IMG/VR virus record: IMGVR_UViG_3300047557_001236 | Location: 1 to 60,069 of that record | DNA: 60,069 nucleotides | Source of the DNA: a virus | Direction: 5' to 3' (one strand) | In this document: positions 1-7,607 of the stretch, piece after piece | How the letters are laid out: each line of letters starts with the position of its first letter | How positions within the stretch are numbered: the stretch's first letter is position 1 | Program-made: the position numbers and the translations under genes | Notes under the pieces: model-generated | What the model was told of the DNA's origin: nothing | Database searches by the model: none | What the model saw: only the letters and a program-made list of their open reading frames with translations

Positions 1-44
1 ATTTAAGAAGAACCCTTGCAGAGTTAGAAAGAGCGGCTAAGTGA
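1..44 (+). CDS. 3' end of an unidentified gene upstream of the DNA polymerase (partial)
   Basis: Only the last 13 codons of an open frame are present. They end in a plausible charged, helical C-terminus (LAELERAAK) and a TGA at 42-44. The stop overlaps the GTG start of the polymerase gene (GTGA at 41-44), the same stop/start coupling used throughout this operon, which supports it as the real upstream gene. Function cannot be judged. Confidence 0.55.
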   Translation, partial: LRRTLAELERAAK

Positions 45-1879
45 ACACGCTTACCATCGACTTCGAAACCTATTACGCTACGGACTTCTCGTTGACTAAG
101 TTAACGACAGAGGAATACATCCGTGACGATCGGTTTGAAGTTGTCGGAGTTGCGATCAAAGAAAACGACTCACCCACCAAGTGGTTTAGTGGAACGCACA
201 AAGAAATACAGCATTGGCTAACACAGTTTGACTGGGACAACAGTTTTGCATTAGCCCACAATGCTATGTTTGATGCCGCCATTTTGAATTGGATATTTGG
301 GATAAAACCAAAAGCTTGGTTCGATACTTTATCTATGGCTCGTGCAACAGATGGTTTAGAAGCGGGTAATAGTCTTGCAAAACTTGCCGTGAGATACGGA
401 CTAGGGGTTAAAGGCACAGAAGTTGTTGATGCCAAGGGTAAACGACGGGTGGACTTTAATCCGATTGGATTACTCAAGTATGGCGAATACTGCAAAAATG
501 ATGTCAATATTACTTATGACCTCTTTAACCTACTACTGCCACGGTTTAGCCTTCACGAATTAAAGTTAATTGATTTGACGCTACGGATGTTTTATGACCC
601 GTTGCTGTTTCTAAATACTCCCCTTCTTGAGCAACATTTGATGCAAGTTAAAGCTCGTAAAGATAAATTACTTGCTGCTTGCGTAGCAAATAAAGACACT
701 CTTATGTCTAATATAAAACTAGGGGAACTACTAATATCTATGGGGGTTGAGCCACCCATGAAAATATCCCCTGCTACGGGAAAGGAAACGTATGCCTTTG
801 CCAAAAATGATGAAGGATTTAAAGCACTCGCTGAACACCCTGATGAACGAGTTCAGGCTATCGTTGCCGCTAGACTGGGTACTAAATCCACCCTTGAAGA
901 AACAAGAACGGATCGTTTTATATCTATTTCTAAGCGGGGGCGCATGCCTGTACCTCTTAGGTATTATGCTGCTCATACTGGTCGTTGGGGTGGTGATGAC
1001 AAACTAAACCTTCAAAACCTTCCAAGAAAATCATTACTCAAAGAAGCAATTGTTGCGCCGCAAGGACATGTGTTGATTGATGCCGACTCTAGCCAAATTG
1101 AAGCTAGAATCGTAGCATGGTTATCAGGTCAGAACGACCTAGTCAAAGCCTTTGAGGAAAAAGAAGATGTATACAAAATTATGGCGTCCTCCATATATAA
1201 CAAGACGCAAAAAGAAATCACGCCTGAAGAGCGGTTCGTGGGTAAGACAACAATCCTCGGTGCGGGTTATGGCATGGGCTCTACCAAGTTTGCATTACAA
1301 CTCAAAACTTTTGGGGTGGAAATCGACGATGCGGAGGCGGCTCGGATTATACAAGTCTACCGAGACACATACCCTCGGATCCCTAAACTTTGGAAAGAAG
1401 CTAATAGTGCCCTTAACGCCCTTATTGAAAAAAAGGCTGCGCCTGTTGGGTGTCAAACCCAAGCACTATGCCTTACGGAATCAGGTTTTTTATTGCCAAG
1501 TGGGCTCTACTTAAATTACAGAGACTTACAGCCTGCAGAGGATGGGTTTACTTATTATTCAAGAAATGGTCGCATAAAAATTTATGGTGGTAAAGTCGTT
1601 GAAAACTTGTGTCAAGCACTAGCCCGTTGTATTATTGGTGAACAAATGCTACGCATTTCAAAGCGGTATCGTGTAGCATTAACGGTGCATGATGCCGTAA
1701 TGGCAGTAGTGCCTAAAGAACAAGTAAAAGACGGTTTGTTGTATATCAATGAGTGTATGCGTTGGCGACCCTCCTGGGCTACCACTTTACCTCTTGCTTG
1801 TGAATTAGGTATCGGCAGAAGTTATGGCGATTGCAGTAACAAGCAAAGTATTGAAGAGTGGAATGTTAATGGAGAATGA
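41..1879 (+). CDS. polA: Family A DNA polymerase with 3'-5' exonuclease domain
   Basis: This is the replicative DNA polymerase, 612 residues, acting in the cytoplasm on phage DNA. The N-terminal proofreading domain shows Exo I (DFET, D7/E9), Exo II (AHNAMFD near residue 78) and Exo III (YCKND). The polymerase domain has motif A (DADSSQIEAR, catalytic D349), motif B on the O helix (K402 to Y410-G411) and motif C (VHDAV, catalytic D551). Two positions are unusual. The residue equivalent to E. coli Pol I Phe762 is Leu406, and the Glu normally following the motif C Asp is Ala552. The start is GTG, preceded by an A/G-rich site (GAAAGAG) and overlapping the previous stop. There is no 5'-nuclease domain, as in T7-type polymerases. 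The family assignment is secure. Confidence 0.96.
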   Translation: MNTLTIDFETYYATDFSLTKLTTEEYIRDDRFEVVGVAIKENDSPTKWFSGTHKEIQHWLTQFDWDNSFALAHNAMFDAAILNWIFGIKPKAWFDTLSMARATDGLEAGNSLAKLAVRYGLGVKGTEVVDAKGKRRVDFNPIGLLKYGEYCKNDVNITYDLFNLLLPRFSLHELKLIDLTLRMFYDPLLFLNTPLLEQHLMQVKARKDKLLAACVANKDTLMSNIKLGELLISMGVEPPMKISPATGKETYAFAKNDEGFKALAEHPDERVQAIVAARLGTKSTLEETRTDRFISISKRGRMPVPLRYYAAHTGRWGGDDKLNLQNLPRKSLLKEAIVAPQGHVLIDADSSQIEARIVAWLSGQNDLVKAFEEKEDVYKIMASSIYNKTQKEITPEERFVGKTTILGAGYGMGSTKFALQLKTFGVEIDDAEAARIIQVYRDTYPRIPKLWKEANSALNALIEKKAAPVGCQTQALCLTESGFLLPSGLYLNYRDLQPAEDGFTYYSRNGRIKIYGGKVVENLCQALARCIIGEQMLRISKRYRVALTVHDAVMAVVPKEQVKDGLLYINECMRWRPSWATTLPLACELGIGRSYGDCSNKQSIEEWNVNGE

Positions 1880-2063
1880 CAAAGTGGAATACTCAACTTT
1901 TTACCTACACGCAGTAAAAGAAATTAAATCAGCACATGATGCGTTGGTGGCTAATGATTATCAAAAAGCGTATGACCACTGCTTGAATGCTCAAGTAGAA
2001 ATTAAATTAATGGGTGGCGCAATCCGCACATGGATACCAGTAAATGATACGGAAACCGTTTGA
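1863..2063 (+). CDS. Small hypothetical protein
   Basis: A 66-residue acidic, mainly helical protein (HAVKEIKSAHDALVAN and following) of no recognised family. It starts inside the 3' end of the polymerase gene with GAAGAG just upstream; a second ATG two codons later is an equally possible start. Its 3' end overlaps the next gene. Length, overlap and codon use match the other tiny early genes. No motif points to a function. Confidence 0.6.
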   Translation: MLMENDKVEYSTFYLHAVKEIKSAHDALVANDYQKAYDHCLNAQVEIKLMGGAIRTWIPVNDTETV

Positions 2064-2466
2064 ACAAGACTTATTTGATGCGTATGATGAGCCTGCAAAA
2101 AAGGCAATCGCTACATATATTGAAAGCGTATCTGACGTGCTAGTTTATGCCAATCCCGATCAGTATGGAGTTGACTTGTTATTAGTCAAAGACGATGAAG
2201 TATTGGGTGCGGCAGAAGTAGAAGTAAGGCAGTGGTTTGAATGTGGATTTAGCACTATTCATGTATTACAGAGAAAGCAAAAGTATTTTAATAACCGGAC
2301 ATTGTTTTTTGCTTTATCAAAAGACTTGAAGAATGCTCATTGGATTGAAACTCACAAAATTGATAAGTTTCCTTTGGTTGAAGTTAGTAATTACAAAGTT
2401 GCAAACGGAGAAATGTTTTTTGATGTGCCCATTGGGGAATTTACACGGATTGAACTAAATGCCTAA
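2044..2466 (+). CDS. Hypothetical protein, possible PD-(D/E)XK nuclease fold
   Basis: A 140-residue protein lying between the polymerase and a RecB-like nuclease. Residues 38-62 read as a strand-turn-strand with an Asp (YGVDLLLV) followed by a strand carrying Glu-x-Glu-x-Arg (AAEVEVR). This resembles the D...ExK core of restriction-endonuclease-like folds, but the canonical Lys is replaced. The rest alternates strands and helices, as in small resolvase or Vsr-type enzymes. The ATG overlaps the preceding stop by 20 nt and its stop overlaps the next start by 8 nt. The nuclease suggestion is inference; it may simply be an uncharacterised phage protein. Confidence 0.55.
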   Translation: MIRKPFEQDLFDAYDEPAKKAIATYIESVSDVLVYANPDQYGVDLLLVKDDEVLGAAEVEVRQWFECGFSTIHVLQRKQKYFNNRTLFFALSKDLKNAHWIETHKIDKFPLVEVSNYKVANGEMFFDVPIGEFTRIELNA

Positions 2467-3133
2467 CTTTACTTGGTCGTACTCATCGCTCAGTATGTTT
2501 CAGCAATGCCCCAAAAAGTATTATCACTTACGGGTTGCAAAAGACATAGTTGAGCCTGAGAGCGAGCACTTGACATACGGCAAAATGGTTCATGAAGCAG
2601 CCGAAAAACATATCAAAGATGGGGAACCAATACCAGAAAAGTTCTCATTCCTTACACCAGTATTGGATATTCTTAAAGCTATCCCGGGTCAGAAACATTG
2701 TGAATACAAAATGGGTTTGACCGAGCAGTTGGAGCCATGTGGCTTCTTTGATAAAAATGTGTGGTTCAGAGGCGTAGCCGACCTGATTATTATTAACGAT
2801 AACTTAGCTCACATCGTCGACTACAAGACTGGCAAAAGTAGTGAGTATGCCGACACTAAACAGCTTGAACTTATGGCGCTGTGCGTATTCAAGCACTTCC
2901 CCATAGTTGAGCGAGTCAAGGCGGGCTTAGCGTTTGTGGTTTGCGAAGACTTTGTTAAATCAAACTATGACAAATACAGTGCGCCTGAGAAGTGGCTTGT
3001 TTGGATTCAAGAAATAGATCGGTTAGCTGCGGCACATGATAGCGGTGTATGGAACGCTAAACCAAACTTCACATGTCGCAAGCACTGTCCAGTAAAAGAA
3101 TGTGAGCATAACGGCAAGGGAAATTACAAATGA
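2459..3133 (+). CDS. RecB/Cas4-like PD-(D/E)XK exonuclease, probable Fe-S cluster
   Basis: A 224-residue nuclease of the PD-(D/E)XK superfamily, probably a DNA exonuclease in replication, recombination or host-DNA degradation. The N-terminus has the family opening SYSSLSMFQQCPKKYY with a conserved Cys, then YGKMVHEAAEKH. The active-site core is HIVDYKTGK (D...DYKTGK), followed by a QLELMAL helix that supplies the QxxxY-like motif. Three Cys near the C-terminus (CRKHC, then C five residues on) pair with the N-terminal Cys in the arrangement of Cas4/AddB 4Fe-4S nucleases. It sits directly after a smaller nuclease-like gene and overlaps the next gene by ATGA. Confidence 0.85.
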   Translation: MPNFTWSYSSLSMFQQCPKKYYHLRVAKDIVEPESEHLTYGKMVHEAAEKHIKDGEPIPEKFSFLTPVLDILKAIPGQKHCEYKMGLTEQLEPCGFFDKNVWFRGVADLIIINDNLAHIVDYKTGKSSEYADTKQLELMALCVFKHFPIVERVKAGLAFVVCEDFVKSNYDKYSAPEKWLVWIQEIDRLAAAHDSGVWNAKPNFTCRKHCPVKECEHNGKGNYK

Positions 3134-3318
3134 ATGAAGAAGATTTACGAGATTGTTTTGCGATGTTTGCGTTGTGTGGGATTTTATCTTGCGATTATTC
3201 AGTTGATGAAGACCCCGCAGTTTTGGCATACAAATATGCAGATGAGATGTTAAAAGCCCGTAGTAAAAGAGAACCCGAAATTGGGATTGTTGCAGTTAAA
3301 TCAAGGAGAAGAAAATGA
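3130..3318 (+). CDS. Small conserved-type phage protein
   Basis: A 62-residue protein starting MNEEDLRDCFAMFALCG, with a helical middle that ends AYKYADEMLKAR and a basic tail (KSRRRK). Tiny proteins of this pattern (an RDYFA/RDCFA opening followed by a YxYADxML helix) are common in phage early operons but have no assigned role. Start and stop both use ATGA overlaps, with the nuclease gene upstream and a signal-peptide protein downstream. Confidence 0.75.
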   Translation: MNEEDLRDCFAMFALCGILSCDYSVDEDPAVLAYKYADEMLKARSKREPEIGIVAVKSRRRK

Positions 3319-3446
3319 AAAAAGTGCTATTTGTTGCAGCAGTTTTATTTGCAGTAAATGCGTATGCATGTCAAATTGTCACCATCATTCAAGACGGCAG
3401 AATTGTCAACTGTACGATATGCGGAAACGTCATAAATTGCAATTGA
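3315..3446 (+). CDS. Tiny exported, Cys-containing protein
   Basis: A 43-residue ORF with a strong AAGGAG site 6 bases upstream and an ATGA overlap with the preceding stop. It begins with a classic signal sequence: KK, a hydrophobic core (VLFVAAVLFAV), then NAYA|C, which can be read as a signal peptidase I site (AYA) or a lipobox-like Ala-Cys. The mature part is about 25 residues with four Cys, two of them in a CTIC pair. It would act in the periplasm or envelope; superinfection exclusion is one speculative role. The family was not recognised. Confidence 0.65.
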   Translation: MKKVLFVAAVLFAVNAYACQIVTIIQDGRIVNCTICGNVINCN

Positions 3447-3658
3447 TTGAGGTACTTGACGAAGCCTTGCAACTATTACCAAAACCCAAATATTACATAC
3501 CTAAATTTGAGGATCATTACTTTGAATTTGTACCTAATTTACGACGAAAACAAAGAACTTATGCGCAAGGTTTCAAGACGAGAAGAAGCCGACCAAATCG
3601 TAAGTATGAGAACTGGGTGGACGTACAAACTATTACGTTGCAAGAAGAAACCGATTGA
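3419..3658 (+). CDS. Possible small ORF overlapping its neighbour in another frame
   Basis: A 79-codon frame opening at an ATG inside the preceding gene (MRKRHKLQLIEVLDEALQLL). Its first 40 residues look protein-like (amphipathic helix, then KPKYYIPKFEDHYFEF). The second half is strongly basic and overlaps, in another frame, the better-supported gene at 3528. There is no good ribosome binding site. It may be a real gene with a long overlap, or its first half and the next gene may be one protein separated by a frameshift. Confidence 0.3.
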   Translation: MRKRHKLQLIEVLDEALQLLPKPKYYIPKFEDHYFEFVPNLRRKQRTYAQGFKTRRSRPNRKYENWVDVQTITLQEETD

Positions 3659-3689
3659 TTTATCACAACTAGGAGAAGCATTAATATGA
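3528..3689 (+). CDS. Small conserved-type phage protein (TTG start)
   Basis: A 53-residue protein reading YLIYDENKELMRKVSRREEA, then an aromatic strand (GWTYKLLRC) and a C-terminal LSQLGEALI. This three-part pattern (YDENG-type strand, EEA helix, DL..xxEALx tail) is typical of a widespread family of tiny phage proteins without known function. No ATG exists in the right place; TTG at 3528 is the likeliest start, with GAGGAT upstream. Its TGA overlaps the next ATG (ATGA at 3686), which supports this frame over the alternative one. Confidence 0.6.
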   Translation: MYLIYDENKELMRKVSRREEADQIVSMRTGWTYKLLRCKKKPIDLSQLGEALI

Positions 3690-3883
3690 AAATTAAGACC
3701 AAATTAGTAAAAGAACTACCCGATGGTTCAGCAATCATCATGGTCGATGCCGACACAGAAGCAAGAGAAATGCTTATTGCTCATGGCTTCGTTGATCTTG
3801 TCAAAAAAGTTGTCAAAGAATCCAAAACATATATCAACAAAAAAGAAGTAGCCAAACTAACTGCAAAGAAAACTAAAAAATGA
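3686..3883 (+). CDS. Small basic hypothetical protein
   Basis: A 65-residue protein with an alpha/beta N-terminal half (LPDGSAIIMVDADTEAREML) and a Lys-rich C-terminal tail (KKEVAKLTAKKTKK) that could bind nucleic acid. TAGGAG lies 11 bases upstream of the ATG. It is coupled by ATGA to both neighbours. The family was not recognised; the tail is the only functional hint. Confidence 0.7.
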   Translation: MKIKTKLVKELPDGSAIIMVDADTEAREMLIAHGFVDLVKKVVKESKTYINKKEVAKLTAKKTKK

Positions 3884-4425
3884 ACTTCACGTCTGATTGG
3901 GTTACGCCCAATATACCTAACTTAAAAAAGTGTATGGATGTACTAGGTGACGAGCGTCATAAGTTTTTAGAAATAGGCTGTTTTGAAGGTCGGGCTACAT
4001 GTTGGTTCTTGCAAAATGGTTTAACTGACAACGGTTTTATGGTTTGTATTGATACGTTTAAGCCATATTGGTATGAGGGCAGTGATTTGTTAGAAGTTTT
4101 TAATACCAATATACGAGAAGTTAAAAAGAAAAACCAAGTAATTTCAACATTTGCTATGGATTCTAAAAAAGCACTGGCACAGCTAATTCAACAAAAACAA
4201 AATTATGACTTTATTTATATTGATGGCGACCACTCTGCCGAAGGTGTAATGACGGACGCAACCATGGCTTGGCAACTATTACGTAGCGGTGGCGTTATGT
4301 TGTTTGACGATTACGAGTACGAGGCCGAGCCTACTAAATGCGGGATTGACGGATTTTTGATGGGGTTTGTGGGCAAGTACGATCTGTTATTGAAGAACTA
4401 TCAATTGGCGGTAGTAAAAAAATGA
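3880..4425 (+). CDS. Class I SAM-dependent methyltransferase (Methyltransf_24 type)
   Basis: A 181-residue Rossmann-fold methyltransferase. Motif I is FLEIGCFEGRAT (residues 29-40), the acidic residue after strand 2 is in VCIDTF, and the post-II/IV strand is YDFIYIDGDHSAEGV followed by GGVMLFDDY. The IDGDHS...DDY signature is typical of the Methyltransf_24 group that often modifies sugars or other small acceptors rather than DNA; no target-recognition domain is present. It opens a run that also holds two glycosyltransferases and an FkbM methyltransferase, so a role in making or decorating a glycan is inferred. The acceptor is unknown. Confidence 0.85.
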   Translation: MNFTSDWVTPNIPNLKKCMDVLGDERHKFLEIGCFEGRATCWFLQNGLTDNGFMVCIDTFKPYWYEGSDLLEVFNTNIREVKKKNQVISTFAMDSKKALAQLIQQKQNYDFIYIDGDHSAEGVMTDATMAWQLLRSGGVMLFDDYEYEAEPTKCGIDGFLMGFVGKYDLLLKNYQLAVVKK

Positions 4426-4832
4426 AGTTTGACCCCAAAAAAGAACCAATGTGGTTAAGTGACGAGATTGGTATCCGATTGTTTAACTGGTGCTTGTGTA
4501 TTGATGAGAAAGCCTATGTCAAAGCCTTATCCCAGTTAGCTAAAGAGGGTAAACATTTGACCCCTAATTGGCCTGACGATGGTGCGAGGTGCCAATTTGT
4601 AATGTGTAATGGAGAGGCAACCGATTGCGTTGTAATGCTTGTTGAAAAGGAAGACCCGATTGAAAACGCAGTTTTGTTGGTGCATGAAGCTGTGCATATT
4701 TGGCAGATGTTTTGTCAAAGCATAGGGGAAAGAAGCCCAAGCGATGAGTTCATGGCATACACCATACAGAACATTACCCATCGGCTATACCACGCTTATC
4801 AGATGGCGCTAGAACACAGGGAGAAGAAATGA
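4422..4832 (+). CDS. Small HExxH metalloprotease-like protein
   Basis: A 136-residue protein with the zinc-binding motif LVHEAVHIWQ near residue 90 and a downstream Glu (PSDEFMAYTIQ) placed as the third ligand of a gluzincin-like site. Two Cys occur in a CQFVMC stretch. It is much shorter than secreted metalloproteases, with no signal peptide, so it would act in the cytoplasm. A second protein with the same His-Glu-x-x-His arrangement is encoded at 45,907-46,569. Peptidase activity is not proven; such proteins are usually annotated only as hypothetical in phages. Confidence 0.65.
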   Translation: MKFDPKKEPMWLSDEIGIRLFNWCLCIDEKAYVKALSQLAKEGKHLTPNWPDDGARCQFVMCNGEATDCVVMLVEKEDPIENAVLLVHEAVHIWQMFCQSIGERSPSDEFMAYTIQNITHRLYHAYQMALEHREKK

Positions 4833-5002
4833 ACGCATACGAATTAGCAGATTATTTAGAAAAAGATTTTCAAATTCAAGAAGCAGTAATTGATATGTTA
4901 TGCCAACAAGCAGACCTTATAAAACAAGCGTCTCAATTTATTCAAGAACAAGGATTGGAAAGACAATGGATTATTTGGTCACAGAAAGCAAGTGAGAAAT
5001 GA
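4829..5002 (+). CDS. Small acidic hypothetical protein
   Basis: A 57-residue helical protein (MNAYELADYLEKDFQIQEAV) ending QKASEK. The ATG has GGGAGAAG upstream and overlaps the previous stop; the TGA overlaps the next ATG. Its first part resembles the NAxELAD helix of small phage proteins that often precede envelope or metabolic genes. No catalytic motif is visible. Confidence 0.65.
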   Translation: MNAYELADYLEKDFQIQEAVIDMLCQQADLIKQASQFIQEQGLERQWIIWSQKASEK

Positions 5003-5136
5003 AAAAAGCAATTAGCTTATTGTTGGCAATTACATTACCCATTTGGGTGCTGCCAGTCTTTATCGTTGGCGTAATAAGTGTTGGGATTTATGAAGCATAT
5101 CTAAAAATCGACAACTTTTTGTGGGGCAAGAAATGA
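4999..5136 (+). CDS. Single-span small membrane protein
   Basis: A 45-residue protein consisting of one hydrophobic segment (about residues 5-32, AISLLLAITLPIWVLPVFIV and following) and a short polar tail (LKIDNFLWGKK). It has two Lys before the hydrophobic stretch and no cleavage site, so it is probably inserted in the inner membrane. It is coupled by ATGA to genes on both sides. Its location among early genes argues against a holin; its role is unknown. Confidence 0.65.
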   Translation: MKKAISLLLAITLPIWVLPVFIVGVISVGIYEAYLKIDNFLWGKK

Positions 5137-5360
5137 ACAATGAACCAGTAGCATGGATGCACAAAGAAAGTGGACAAGTATTTGCTGGCTTGGGTAGTCC
5201 AATGAAGCCAAATGACTTTATTCCACTCTACACCACACCACAAATAAAAGAGTTAAGTGATGAGGAAATACAAAATATTTGGTATGAACATGAAAAATGG
5301 CTGGCTACTGTGCCATTGTCTTTTGCTAGAGCAATACTAAAAAAAGCGAGTGAGAAATGA
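5133..5360 (+). CDS. Small phage protein of the EPVAWM...PLYTTP type
   Basis: A 75-residue protein with the very common phage layout: NNEPVAWMH at the N-terminus, IPLYTTP in the middle and a LSDEEIQNIW helix at the C-terminus. Proteins with these landmarks recur across unrelated phages of Gram-negative hosts, and their function is unknown. The start at 5133 (ATGA overlap) is preferred over an in-frame ATG at 5121, because the longer form would sit inside the upstream coding region and lacks a better binding site. Confidence 0.75.
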   Translation: MNNEPVAWMHKESGQVFAGLGSPMKPNDFIPLYTTPQIKELSDEEIQNIWYEHEKWLATVPLSFARAILKKASEK

Positions 5361-6103
5361 CTGCACCCGCCGTAGTTATAACACCCACAACAGGTCTGCC
5401 ATTCTTGGCGGATGCTATGCGGTCTACTAACAACCAGCCATGCGAGCACTGGATCGTGATTGATGGCGAGGAGCATGCCCAGAAGGTGGCGGACATTCTA
5501 ACCGCTGGAGATTACGTCAATAAGAAGATTATCTTGTTGCCTGAAAATACGGGAAAACCACACGAACACTGGAGCAAAAAAGAGGGAGTTAAGTTCTTTG
5601 GCAACCGAGTGTATGCTGGTATATCCAATCTAGTCAATGCAGAGCATGTATTGTTCTTAGATGAAGATAATTGGTTTGAGCCTAACCATGTAGAAACGAT
5701 GCTACAAATGTTCAGGATGCCAAATCGAGAGCATGAGTGGTGCTATAGCCTACGCAAGTGCGTCAATCAGCAAGGCGAGTTTGTATGCAACGACGATTGC
5801 GATAGCCTCGGTATATTTGCTAGCTGGCGTAATATCAACCTAGTCGACATGAACTGCTATTGTTTTAAGACTGAGTTTTTAATGAAGATTAATAGCACAC
5901 TACAGACCGATTACTATTGGACTGACCGACTGCTTTCAAGGGTAGCGGTATCTACGGCAAAAGACTTTGATAGCTACGGATGCACAGGACTATATACGGT
6001 GAACTATCGAGTGCGCCCCGATGCAGAACATTTTTTTAAAGAAGGCAATGAGTTTATGAATAAGTTGTATAACGGCAATTTTCCATGGAGAGCTAAATGT
6101 TAG
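5357..6103 (+). CDS. Glycosyltransferase, GT-A fold (GT2-like)
   Basis: A 248-residue GT-A type glycosyltransferase. The N-terminal strand PAVVITPTTGLPFLADAM binds the nucleotide, and a DxD-like metal/nucleotide-sugar motif appears as VLFLDEDNWFEPNH near residues 97-110. The C-terminal part contains the acceptor-side strands and a short helix bundle. No membrane anchor is seen. It is coupled by overlap to a second glycosyltransferase downstream and lies between two methyltransferases. Donor sugar and acceptor are unknown. Candidates are host surface glycan, virion protein glycan or hypermodified DNA; no enzyme for base hypermodification is visible here. Confidence 0.82.
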   Translation: MTAPAVVITPTTGLPFLADAMRSTNNQPCEHWIVIDGEEHAQKVADILTAGDYVNKKIILLPENTGKPHEHWSKKEGVKFFGNRVYAGISNLVNAEHVLFLDEDNWFEPNHVETMLQMFRMPNREHEWCYSLRKCVNQQGEFVCNDDCDSLGIFASWRNINLVDMNCYCFKTEFLMKINSTLQTDYYWTDRLLSRVAVSTAKDFDSYGCTGLYTVNYRVRPDAEHFFKEGNEFMNKLYNGNFPWRAKC

Positions 6104-6873
6104 AGAACGTACCAGCAGTAGAGACAAAGAAACCAGCCATTTTATTTGTGGCAACGCCGATGTATGGCGGTCTATGTAACGGTGGATACACCATGGGAAT
6201 CCTTAATTGCACCCAAGTATTTATGCAACACGGTATCAAGATGTATTACTCGTACATGCAGAACGAGTCTTTAATTACCCGTGCTAGGAATGGATTGGCT
6301 TATGACTTTTTAAGTACGCCGGATGCAACACACCTAATGTTCATTGATGCAGACATTAGCTTCAAGCCAGAAGATATTGTTCGCATGATCCACGCAGACA
6401 AGGATATTATTTGTGGTTTATACCCCAAAAAAGAAATTAACTGGCAGTTAGTGGCAGAAGCCGTCAAAAAAGGTGTGGACTATAAAGATTTACCTAACTA
6501 CACAGGATCGTTCGTAGTGAATTTAGTGGGTGGTGCTACTGAAAGCACAGGGAATATCAACGAACCCATGGAGATTGATAACGGCGGTACAGGCTTTATG
6601 TTGATTAAACGAGAAGTATTTGAAGCCCTCAAGCCCAAAGTCCCAACCTACACCAACGACATGATCCTGATTATTGATAAAAACCCTGTAAAGAAGATCA
6701 TCCATGAGTTTTTTGCTACAAGTATCGACGAACAATCCAACCGTTTGCTTTCTGAGGATTATCACTTTTGCAAACTGGCTAGACAAAATGGCTTTAAAGT
6801 ATATGCGGCACCTTGGGCTACGTTAGTTCATAGCGGTACGTATAACTTTGCTGGTTCTTTACCGAGGGCATGA
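6097..6873 (+). CDS. Glycosyltransferase with DAD motif (phage GT-A family)
   Basis: A 258-residue glycosyltransferase. It has the pattern seen in a phage GT-A group: an opening strand AILFVATPMYGG, SLITRARNGLAYDFL, then HLMFIDADISFKPEDIVRM with the DxD-type motif near residue 82, and ICGLYPKK. A second substrate-side motif reads GGTGFMLIKREVFE, and a C-terminal SEDYHFC motif fits the catalytic ED(Y/F) region of GT2-like enzymes. It overlaps the preceding gene by 7 nt and couples by ATGA to the FkbM methyltransferase. The acceptor is unknown. Confidence 0.84.
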   Translation: MLENVPAVETKKPAILFVATPMYGGLCNGGYTMGILNCTQVFMQHGIKMYYSYMQNESLITRARNGLAYDFLSTPDATHLMFIDADISFKPEDIVRMIHADKDIICGLYPKKEINWQLVAEAVKKGVDYKDLPNYTGSFVVNLVGGATESTGNINEPMEIDNGGTGFMLIKREVFEALKPKVPTYTNDMILIIDKNPVKKIIHEFFATSIDEQSNRLLSEDYHFCKLARQNGFKVYAAPWATLVHSGTYNFAGSLPRA

Positions 6874-7607
6874 TGCTACCTAACTGCGAACTTATAAACT
6901 GCTTTGGTACGCAATACTTGGTATTTAAAGGTAATGACTTAATCTCTAACGCAGTAAGGCAAAAAGGATACGAGATTGAAGTCTATGCTATATCTCATAA
7001 ACTTTTGGAGAAACACCAAGATGGGGTAATTCTAGATATTGGAGCAAATCTTGGTACATTTTCAGTTCCTTTAGCCAAAAACAACCCTCGCTTTACATTT
7101 CATGCCTTTGAACCCCAGAGGATTGTCTATTACCAGCTCTGTGCCAATACTTTTATAAACGGGCTGGATAACCTTCACTGCCATAATTTTGGGCTTTCTG
7201 ATAAGCGAGATCGGTTTGAAGTAGTAGTACCCGACTATGCAACGGAGACCAATATCGGTGCGTTTAGTATTGATGATGAAACCCGTAAAAACGATTATGA
7301 GTGCAAGACCGAGGGCATGAAAGAAACCACAGTGATATTTCCGTTAGATGATGGGCAACATGCAAATGTGCGTCTTATTAAAGTCGACGTTGAAGGACAC
7401 GAACTTGAGGTGCTAAAGGGCGCCAAAAATACAATCAAGCACAACAACTATCCGCCTATTATTTTTGAAGCCTGGAACTGGAAGCCGTGGTTTGAGCCAA
7501 AACGTAAAGATTTGTTTCAGTTTTTGCAAGACATGGGATACCAGATTACCGAAGGGGGTAATAACAACCTTGCGCAACATCCTAAATTTGGGGAGATGCT
7601 TAAATGA
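6870..7607 (+). CDS. FkbM-family methyltransferase
   Basis: A 245-residue SAM-dependent methyltransferase. Motif I is VILDIGANLGTFSVPLA (about residues 50-66) and the acidic post-I residue is in FHAFEPQ. The FkbM hallmark VRLIKVDVEGHELEVLKGA is present near residue 170, followed by the strand PPIIFEAW. FkbM enzymes typically O-methylate sugars or polyketide hydroxyls. Placed directly after two glycosyltransferases, it most likely caps or decorates the same glycan; this is inference. The start could be either of two consecutive ATGs at 6870 or 6873; the first overlaps the preceding stop. Confidence 0.9.
   Translation: MMLPNCELINCFGTQYLVFKGNDLISNAVRQKGYEIEVYAISHKLLEKHQDGVILDIGANLGTFSVPLAKNNPRFTFHAFEPQRIVYYQLCANTFINGLDNLHCHNFGLSDKRDRFEVVVPDYATETNIGAFSIDDETRKNDYECKTEGMKETTVIFPLDDGQHANVRLIKVDVEGHELEVLKGAKNTIKHNNYPPIIFEAWNWKPWFEPKRKDLFQFLQDMGYQITEGGNNNLAQHPKFGEMLK

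Noticed and set aside
73-507. 144-codon minus frame opposite the polymerase start
   Set aside because: Antisense shadow of polA with no binding site or family-like sequence.
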